A DNA stretch of 10,199 nt from Acidobacteriota bacterium (GTDB taxonomy: Bacteria; Acidobacteriota; Terriglobia; Terriglobales; Acidobacteriaceae), in contig QIAW01000593.1 in the NCBI GenBank assembly GCA_003225655.1, positions 1-10,199 of the forward strand, read 5' to 3'. A program made the position numbers and the translations under genes. The notes under the pieces are model-generated. The model searched no databases. It had not been told where the DNA came from and saw only the letters and a list, made by a program, of their open reading frames with translations. Shown here one piece after another: positions 5,522 through 10,199 of the stretch. Numbering within the stretch: the stretch's first letter is position 1; each line of letters begins with the position of its first letter.

Positions 5522-6675
5522 CAGATTCCAAGCAATTTGAGCAGATAGGGTTGATCCCAGGCGGCTTTGAGCCGTTTCCCCTTGATTCCGCGTTTGGAGG
5601 ATTTGTCCTGTTTGAGCAGGTTGAGGGCAATACGGTTGAGGATGGAGAAGTTCTGCGCCGCATGGCCTGCGCGTTTGCGGCTGAGGTCTTCGCCGAAGCC
5701 GACATCGAGCACCCAGTGCAGCTTGTTTTCGATACCCCAGTGTTGGCGGATTACGCGGTTCAGATGCGCGGCAGCGGGCCTGAGACTGGTGATGTAGTAG
5801 CGGATTTCGCGCTCGGTTTTGCCTGAGACTTTGTGGTACCGTTCCGCTTCGATACGCACCAGCCCCTGTAAAGACGTCCACTCTGCGGCTTTTTCAATCA
5901 GGCTCAGATCGGCGATCACCGAGCACCTGCGGCATTCGACTCGTCCGTGGCCGCAGTCGATCTCTTCGTCCACCGCATCGGACTCCAATAGCAGAAACGA
6001 ATCCTTCACCTGTTCGGACAGCAGGCCCTGATTGTCCTTCACCGCTAGCACGTAGTCGGCCTTCTTCTCCACGATCCGACCGGCGATCTCACGCTGGCAG
6101 CCCATGGCATCGATGGTCACCACGGTTCCGGCCAGTTCCAGTGCGTCCAGCAGCTTCGGAATGGCCGTAATCTCGTTGGATTTTTCATCGACCTTGCGCT
6201 GCGCCAGCACCAGGCCATTGCTCTCGGCCCAGGCCGAAACCATGTGGACCAGAGTCTTCTTTCCGGTCTCGCGTGTGCCACACAAGGCCTTCCCGTCGAT
6301 GGCCACCACTTCGCCCGCCGTCAGCCTGGCAATCGACGAAACCCAGGTTACGAAGCCCTTTTCCATCTCTTCCGGGTCCAGCGCCGCAAACACCCGGTTG
6401 AAGGTGTCGTGGGATGGAATGCCCGAGGGCAGGCTCAAAAATGTCTTCAACCACTCCAGCTTGGCCTCGCCGTAATCGGCAATGTCATTCCAACTCTCAG
6501 CTCCGCTCAACACCGCTGCGATAGCGATCAGCAGAATCTCTTCCAGTAAATGTTCCCGATTCCGCTCCACGCGCGGATCGCGCAACTCAGCAAAATACTT
6601 CAGGGGATTTTCCATATCCCCATCTCATCTTGCTAAACGCCTCCCGCATATAGCAATTTATATGCGTCGGCCCTG
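5506..6675 (-). mobile_element. Complete ISAs1-family insertion sequence
   Basis: A 1170-bp element bounded by perfect 16-bp terminal inverted repeats, CAGGGCCGACGCATAT at 5506-5521 and its reverse complement at 6660-6675, and flanked by a 10-bp direct repeat, GCTTCGGCGG, at 5496-5505 and 6676-6685. It carries a single full-length DDE transposase on the minus strand. Size, ends, a target duplication of 8-10 bp and the transposase type all fit the ISAs1 family. It lies between the pilin stop codon and the promoter of the yceD cluster and breaks no gene. The intact ends, perfect target duplication and open frame indicate recent insertion. Confidence 0.93.
5521..6615 (-). CDS. ISAs1 family transposase
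   Basis: A 364-residue DDE transposase. The N-terminus has the family's DUF4338/H-repeat-like region: YFAELRDPRVERNREHLLEE (residues 7-26), LSGAESWNDIADYGEAK (36-52), and IPSHDTFNRVFAALDP (66-81). Likely catalytic residues are Asp107 in VVAIDGKALCGT, Asp169 in VVTIDAMGCQ and Glu296 in RQHWGIENKLHWVLDV, followed by the conserved SRKRAGHAAQNFSILNRIALNLLK tract (from residue 312), which places the YREK-like segment of IS4-superfamily enzymes. No frameshift or stop is seen and the length is normal, so it is probably active. The start ATG 6615 has a weak purine run (GATGGGG) upstream. It lies 61 bases inside the right end of the element. Confidence 0.95.
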   Translation of the reverse strand: MENPLKYFAELRDPRVERNREHLLEEILLIAIAAVLSGAESWNDIADYGEAKLEWLKTFLSLPSGIPSHDTFNRVFAALDPEEMEKGFVTWVSSIARLTAGEVVAIDGKALCGTRETGKKTLVHMVSAWAESNGLVLAQRKVDEKSNEITAIPKLLDALELAGTVVTIDAMGCQREIAGRIVEKKADYVLAVKDNQGLLSEQVKDSFLLLESDAVDEEIDCGHGRVECRRCSVIADLSLIEKAAEWTSLQGLVRIEAERYHKVSGKTEREIRYYITSLRPAAAHLNRVIRQHWGIENKLHWVLDVGFGEDLSRKRAGHAAQNFSILNRIALNLLKQDKSSKRGIKGKRLKAAWDQPYLLKLLGI

Positions 6676-6685
6676 GCTTCGGCGG
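6660..6685. repeat. Right IS end: terminal inverted repeat plus target duplication
   Basis: ATATGCGTCGGCCCTG (6660-6675) is the exact reverse complement of the left end, followed by the second target copy GCTTCGGCGG (6676-6685). Twelve bases separate the target copy from the pilin stop codon. Confidence 0.92.
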
Positions 6686-6697
6686 AAGCAAACTCAG

Positions 6698-7177
6698 CTA
6701 AATCGGCACGCTGCAGGCGGTGCCACCGGCAGGGTCTGCGGTGATGACCCTGGGTTCGGTAGAACAGAAGCCACGCTGGCCGGTGCGGCCGGGTGTTTGA
6801 GGAACGGCAGTAACGCGGAAGGCATTGATGGGCGTGCCGCTGGTTTGGTCAACGGCGAACAGATAGCCGCTTTTGAGACAGGGTTGGTTGCTGCATCCCA
6901 GAACAAAATCCAGCAGATTTGCCTGGCTAGAAGAAGGCGCCTGTCCCGGCGCGGGTGGGCCTAATTTGGTGATGCTATCGGCAAAGCCAACTGTCGGATA
7001 AAACTGAGAATACTGCAGTTGCGCGCTGCGAATGGAGCGGAGGGCGGCAACCGCCGAGGCTTCATTGGCTGAAATTCTGGCGCGCAGCAGCGCGGGAGTC
7101 ACGATCGCCGCCAAGACCAAGAGAATGCCGGCAATAATCAGCAGTTCGACCAGAGAAAAACCGCGCTCTCTGTGCAT
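6698..7177 (-). CDS. Type IV pilin-like protein (prepilin-type N-terminal cleavage/methylation domain)
   Basis: A 159-residue prepilin-like protein. It begins MHRERG, then FSLVELLIIAGILLVLAAIV: the glycine at position 6 and phenylalanine at 7 mark the prepilin peptidase cleavage and N-methylation site, with Glu at mature position 5 kept, and the hydrophobic stretch is the assembly helix. The rest (EASAVAALRSIRSAQLQYSQ, then FYPTVGFADSITKLGPP) resembles major-pilin/GspG-like pseudopilins, and four cysteines in the C-terminal half could form disulfides. ATG 7177 is chosen because it gives the normal short basic leader; the frame is open back to 7258 but that would add 27 non-leader residues. 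No pilus assembly genes are nearby, so it may be a lone pilin or an adhesin-type or secretion pseudopilin. The IS follows 12 bases after its stop. Confidence 0.9.
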   Translation of the reverse strand: MHRERGFSLVELLIIAGILLVLAAIVTPALLRARISANEASAVAALRSIRSAQLQYSQFYPTVGFADSITKLGPPAPGQAPSSSQANLLDFVLGCSNQPCLKSGYLFAVDQTSGTPINAFRVTAVPQTPGRTGQRGFCSTEPRVITADPAGGTACSVPI

Positions 7178-7220
7178 AAGCCGAGTACAGCATACTAAAA
7201 TCCTCAGCCTGCTGAAAGAA

Positions 7221-7278
7221 AAGGGGCAGCCCAGGTTACTCAAAGTAACTACGCCCATAGGAAGGGAAGCTGCCCCTT
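7221..7278 (-). terminator. Nested stem-loop after ytxH, probable terminator or leader structure
   Basis: AAGGGGCAGC (7221-7230) and GCTGCCCCTT (7269-7278) form a perfect 10-bp stem. Its 38-base loop holds a second stem, GTTACT (7235-7240) with AGTAAC (7244-7249). On the minus strand the outer stem ends in CCCCTT and is followed by TTCTTTC, and it begins 16 bases after the ytxH stop, which suits a terminator for ytxH. The long loop with an inner hairpin is not classical, so it could instead be part of the leader of the downstream pilin mRNA. Confidence 0.45.
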
Positions 7279-7293
7279 CGAAAAACGCGATCC

Positions 7294-7536
7294 TTAAACT
7301 GTGGGTTCTGTGCCCGTGGGGCGCGTGGCCTGCTGGCTGACATTCTGTGCCGCATCACGAATGGCGGTAATGCCTGCACGTACGCGCTCTTTTCCCTGTT
7401 CGTAGGTATCACGGGCGGTATCAGCCAAATCACTGGCCCGCTGTGCAATGTTGTTGCGGGTGTCTTCGCCACTCATGGGAGCAAACAGGACCCCCAAACC
7501 AAGCCCAATTCCGAGTCCAACCAAGAAGCCTTTCAT
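7294..7536 (-). CDS. YtxH domain-containing small membrane protein
   Basis: An 80-residue protein with a glycine-rich N-terminal hydrophobic segment (MKGFLVGLGIGLGLGVLFAP, residues 1-20) followed by MSGEDTRNNIAQRASDLADT and a charged amphipathic helical tail. This is the YtxH architecture (the family is annotated as general stress or gas-vesicle-like, with no firm biochemical role). The pattern 'apksGeeTRe.l...a' is clear. ATG 7536 has a strong ribosome binding site, GGAGG at 7543-7547, six bases away. It is separated from ddl by 194 bases and from the pilin by a stem-loop, so it may be its own transcript. A stress role is inference from the family label only. Confidence 0.88.
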   Translation of the reverse strand: MKGFLVGLGIGLGLGVLFAPMSGEDTRNNIAQRASDLADTARDTYEQGKERVRAGITAIRDAAQNVSQQATRPTGTEPTV

Positions 7537-7730
7537 ACTAGTCCTCCAAAATGCAGCCGTTTAAACAGCTCAACTCTGTAAAGATGCGACCGGACATGCC
7601 GGGTTGCCACTCGGAAAAGCAGTTCTTCGTTTTGCGTTGTCCGGTGCGATTCGAGATGACGAAGTACGCCTTGCTTGTACCAAGGCGCTTGAAAGTGTCC
7701 CTGACCGGCAAAAGAAATCTTGTTGTATGG
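7537..7730. other. Spacer between ddl and ytxH with a hairpin
   Basis: No gene is supported in these 194 bases. A 7-bp stem, CGCCTTG (7667-7673) with CAAGGCG (7681-7687) and a 7-base loop, lies about 45 bases after the ddl stop, but neither strand has a following T-run, so it is not a canonical terminator. The right-hand end of the spacer next to ytxH carries that gene's GGAGG site. No convincing promoter was found. Confidence 0.4.
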
Positions 7731-8909
7731 CTACGAACTGCGGCTATAGCGATTCTTCTTTTTTTCCGCATGCCGCTCGATCGCGAGCCGAATGAGGCGG
7801 TCAATCAGATCAGGGTAAGCGAGTCCGGAGGCCGCCCACAGCTTGGGATACATGCTGATGGACGTGAATCCGGGCATAGTATTGATTTCATTGATGTAAA
7901 TCTTTTTGCTTTGCGGGTCCATGAGGAAGTCTACGCGCGCCAGGCCGGAGCATTCCACGGCGCAAAAGGCGGCGATGGCCAGCTCCTGCACGTCTCTCAT
8001 CTGCCTTTTGGACAACTTGGCGGGGATCAACAATTCGGAACCCTCTTCAAGATACTTGGCGGCATAGTCATAGAATTCTTTGCTGGGGATCACCTCGCCC
8101 GCCACCGAGGCCATAGGCTTTTCATTGCCCAGCACCGAGCATTCGATCTCTCTCGCTTTTCCTTTTTTCCCGCCGACACCCTGCTCCACCACGATCTTGC
8201 GGTCGTAGGCTGCGGCTTCGTCCATAGCGGGGGCCAACTCGTCGCCGCCATGCACTTTAGAAATGCCAACTGACGAGCCCAGGTTTGCGGGCTTCACAAA
8301 CAGCGGATATTTCAGGTCATCTTCTATAAGCCGTCGTACTGCCTTGGTCTCCTGCTGCCAATCGCTGCGCAAAACTGTCAGGTGCTTCACGATGGGCAGG
8401 CCGGCGGCGGCGAACAGGCGCTTCATCATATCTTTATCCATGCCGGCGGCTGAGCCCAGCACTCCGGCGCCCACATAAGGAATATCTGCCAGCTCTAACA
8501 AGCCTTGTATGGTGCCGTCTTCGCCAAAGGTGCCATGCAGCACGGGAAAGATGACGTCCACATGGATGGGGTTCAGCGAATGGCTGGAGCGAGCCTCGTT
8601 TTGAAAGGGCAGCAGCTCGGCCTCAGGGACCGGGGGAACAATCATGGCGCTCCCGGTGGCCAGCACCGCGGCAGCGGTGGTCGCTTGCGGATCACCTGCG
8701 CGCAGGTGCTGGGAAGGTTCCTTTTTACCGCGCAGCAGGTTTTCCGCATGATTGGCGGTCAGCCAGCGGCCGTCTTTGGTGATGCCGATGGGCACCACTT
8801 CATATTTGTTTTTATCAATGGCCTCCAGCACAGATGCCGCCGAGAGCAGCGAAACTTCGTGCTCGCCGCTGCGGCCGCCAAACAGGATTCCCACGCGGCT
8901 TTTCTTCAT
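7731..8909 (-). CDS. ddl: D-alanine--D-alanine ligase
   Basis: Cytoplasmic ATP-grasp enzyme that joins two D-alanines for peptidoglycan precursor synthesis. From ATG 8909 the product is 392 residues, beginning MKKSRVGILFGGRSGEHEVS, with the catalytic Glu in the SGEHEVS loop. Next come VIFPVLHGTFGEDGTIQGLL, the phosphate loop PANLGSSVGISKV, EIECSVLG, EFYDYAAKY and the metal site YINEINTMPGFTSISMYPKLW. The tyrosine-containing FYDYAAKY omega-loop is the D-Ala-D-Ala type rather than the VanA D-lactate type. It is longer than DdlB-type enzymes (about 306 residues), due partly to an insertion around RAGDPQATTAAAVLATGS, placing it with the longer DdlA/VanA-like group. ATG 8918 (adding METM in place of M) and 8966 are in frame; GGAA just upstream supports 8909. 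No partner mur genes are nearby. Confidence 0.95.
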   Translation of the reverse strand: MKKSRVGILFGGRSGEHEVSLLSAASVLEAIDKNKYEVVPIGITKDGRWLTANHAENLLRGKKEPSQHLRAGDPQATTAAAVLATGSAMIVPPVPEAELLPFQNEARSSHSLNPIHVDVIFPVLHGTFGEDGTIQGLLELADIPYVGAGVLGSAAGMDKDMMKRLFAAAGLPIVKHLTVLRSDWQQETKAVRRLIEDDLKYPLFVKPANLGSSVGISKVHGGDELAPAMDEAAAYDRKIVVEQGVGGKKGKAREIECSVLGNEKPMASVAGEVIPSKEFYDYAAKYLEEGSELLIPAKLSKRQMRDVQELAIAAFCAVECSGLARVDFLMDPQSKKIYINEINTMPGFTSISMYPKLWAASGLAYPDLIDRLIRLAIERHAEKKKNRYSRSS

Positions 8910-8932
8910 GGTTTCCATAATACGGTTTAACC

Positions 8933-8957
8933 GCAAAGGACACAAAGGATCACAAAG
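8933..8957. repeat. Short A-rich direct repeat upstream of ddl
   Basis: Three adjoining, slightly variable units share CAAAG: GCAAAGGA, CACAAAGGAT, CACAAAG. The form ACCGCAAAGGACACAAAGGA is one I recall as a dispersed intergenic element in several soil-bacterial genomes; that memory cannot be verified here. It occupies part of the 136-base gap between dnaG and ddl. Confidence 0.4.
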
Positions 8958-9045
8958 TGGTTTCACTGAACAGGAATACCGACCCCGGGAAGCGCTTGGG
9001 ATGAATGATTGAGCAGACTAGCTTCTACCTGAAGCAGGCCCTGTC

Positions 9046-10199
9046 TTACCTTCCTTCCTTCTTTCCTTCCAGTAAAGCGCGGTCGAGGGCGAGCTTTTCC
9101 TGCATCAGGCGCGCGAGATTTGCCGAGTCCTGCTTGCGTTCCGCTTCGGCAATTTGCGCCTTCAGCGCGCGTTGCTGGCGCTCCAGGCGCTGGCGGCGAA
9201 GCGCGTGAAGGGCGCGTTCGGCAAGTTGCGAGGAGAGCTCTTCCTGGGTCTCGTTCATGAGAATCGAAGCCAACAGGCGGCGGTCGCTTTCGTTCAACTC
9301 CAGATCCATCGGATCAGCGGCGCCGTTGGAGCCCAATAACGAATGAAGCAGCGATTCGGATGCGAGCCCTTCATGCAAAGCTTCCGCCGAAAGAACATCA
9401 TTGACCTGAGCGCTCAACGCCTGGTCGTCTCGCGAAGTGAGGATTCGAACCAGAATTTTTTCCGCTTCGCTGGTCTGCGGCTCCGCTGCTGCCTTAATGC
9501 TTCCCGCGCGCGTGCTCACCGCATGTTTCAACTCCTGGCGCAACAAGGCAGAGTCGATGCCCAGTTTTTGCGCCATGTTAGTGGCCAGTTCATCCCGTTG
9601 AATGTTGTTGTGCACGCGTTGCAGGTGCGGGAGAAGAAAGTTAACGGCCTGTACCTTGCCTTCGGCGGTCTGTACCCGGAACTGGGCGCGGGCGCGCTCC
9701 ATGAGATAGTCAAAATAATCGGGCGCGCTCTTGAGGGCCGCGGCATAACCTTCTTTGCCGCGTTTGCGGATGTACAGGTCAGGATCATAACCTGCTTCCA
9801 GGGTGAGCACCTTGATGCGGAAATCCTCGGCCACCAGCAGTGCCAGCGAGCGCTCGGCGGCAGCAGCCCCAGCGGTGTCGGGGTTGAAGTTCACCAGGAT
9901 CCTCTTGCTGTAGCGCGCCAGCAGCCGTGCCTGGCTTTCGGTAAAGGCGGTTCCCGAGCTGGCAATCACGTTGCGAAAACCGGCGGCAAAAACAGAAATG
10001 CAATCCATCTGTCCTTCAACCAGAATGGCGTAATCAAGCTCACGAACAGATTGCCGGGCGCGGTCCAGGTTAAAGAGCACGCGCGACTTGGAATAGATGG
10101 CGGTCTCGGGAGAGTTCAAGTATTTCGGTCCGGCCTTCTCGTCGGTGCTGAGTGTGCGTCCGGTGAAAGCGATGACCTTGCCCGCCTCGCTGGTAATGG
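9046..10199 (-). CDS. dnaG: DNA primase, central and C-terminal part (5' end beyond the window)
   Basis: Replication primase that makes RNA primers at the fork and docks on DnaB. The frame runs off the right edge, from ITSEAGKVIAFTGRTLS near 10197, so the zinc-binding domain is missing. KAGPKYLNSPETAIYSKSRV and FNLDRARQSVRELDYAILVEG (about 10140-10010) lead into the TOPRIM domain. The glutamate of EGQMD, the SSGTAFT segment and the second acidic motif GYDPDLYIRKRG are present, but the DxD motif reads NFNPDTAG instead of the usual NFDPDTAG-like form: Asn at codon 9885-9883. The C-terminal half carries the helicase-interaction region (RDELATNMAQKLGIDSALLR, then a helical bundle) and ends LLEGKKEGR at TAA 9046-9048 in a repetitive purine run. 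Product identity is certain; catalytic competence is not. Confidence 0.95.
   Translation of the reverse strand, partial: ITSEAGKVIAFTGRTLSTDEKAGPKYLNSPETAIYSKSRVLFNLDRARQSVRELDYAILVEGQMDCISVFAAGFRNVIASSGTAFTESQARLLARYSKRILVNFNPDTAGAAAAERSLALLVAEDFRIKVLTLEAGYDPDLYIRKRGKEGYAAALKSAPDYFDYLMERARAQFRVQTAEGKVQAVNFLLPHLQRVHNNIQRDELATNMAQKLGIDSALLRQELKHAVSTRAGSIKAAAEPQTSEAEKILVRILTSRDDQALSAQVNDVLSAEALHEGLASESLLHSLLGSNGAADPMDLELNESDRRLLASILMNETQEELSSQLAERALHALRRQRLERQQRALKAQIAEAERKQDSANLARLMQEKLALDRALLEGKKEGR

Noticed and set aside
5042..5881. Long minus-strand frame of 279 codons spanning the IS end and the start of yceD
   Set aside because: It mixes an out-of-frame reading of the transposase, the spacer and the genuine first half of yceD; only the part from 5365 is meaningful.
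7178..7293. c-di-GMP (GEMM-type) riboswitch upstream of the pilin
   Set aside because: The conserved sequence blocks of that aptamer are absent; only simple stems are visible.
7551..8273. Open frame of 240 codons on the plus strand opposite ddl
   Set aside because: It is antisense to a clear ddl gene, has no recognisable domains and its length is explained by the codon bias of the opposite strand.
8917..8945. TTGTGT-17-TATTAT on the minus strand as the ddl promoter
   Set aside because: The -10 box overlaps the candidate ATG 8918 and transcription would begin at or past ATG 8909, implying a leaderless or truncated message; the -35 also falls in a repeat.
1..10199. tRNA, rRNA, CRISPR arrays, phage or toxin-antitoxin or defence genes
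   Set aside because: No cloverleaf, rRNA-like block, regularly spaced repeats or recognisable proteins of these kinds were seen on either strand.

Overview
The window looks like a chromosomal, mostly housekeeping stretch from a GC-moderate to GC-rich Gram-negative-type bacterium. The best guess is an Acidobacteriota member (Terriglobales/Koribacter-like). This rests on protein style (PlsX, DnaG, a GFSLVELL-type pilin, a small YtxH protein) and on short intergenic tandem repeats; no marker gene such as 16S rRNA is present, so it is an inference.

Layout. Plus strand, 1-2301: the last codons of an ABC exporter ATPase; its ABC-2 permease, broken by one in-frame TAA; a small membrane-anchored protein of unknown function; and a MOSC-domain protein. 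Minus strand, 5365 down to 2317: a fatty-acid/phospholipid cluster read as yceD (DUF177), rpmF, plsX, fabD, with a good sigma70-type promoter at 5458-5487. The MOSC gene and fabD converge. An apparently complete ISAs1-family insertion sequence (5506-6675, 16-bp perfect inverted repeats, 10-bp target duplication) sits just upstream of that promoter. Beyond it, still on the minus strand, are a type IV pilin-like gene, a ytxH-like gene, ddl (D-Ala-D-Ala ligase) and the C-terminal part of dnaG (primase), which runs off the right edge.

How the genes relate. PlsX makes acyl-phosphate for phospholipid synthesis and FabD loads malonyl units onto acyl carrier protein; yceD-rpmF upstream links lipid synthesis to ribosome supply, a widespread bacterial arrangement, here without fabH between plsX and fabD. 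The ABC ATPase and permease would form one exporter if the permease were intact. Ddl and DnaG are core peptidoglycan and replication functions with no obvious link to the rest.

The window is notable for small lesions and duplications rather than for a new system: a nonsense codon in the permease, a perfect 27-bp tandem duplication inside fabD, a 64-bp imperfect tandem duplication that frameshifts yceD, heptamer tandem repeats on both sides of fabD, and an Asp-to-Asn change in the TOPRIM DxD motif of dnaG. The 64-bp copies differ only in ways compatible with coding constraint, which suggests either very unusual evolution or a strain-mosaic assembly join. I found no convincing undescribed multi-gene system, CRISPR array, tRNA or rRNA.
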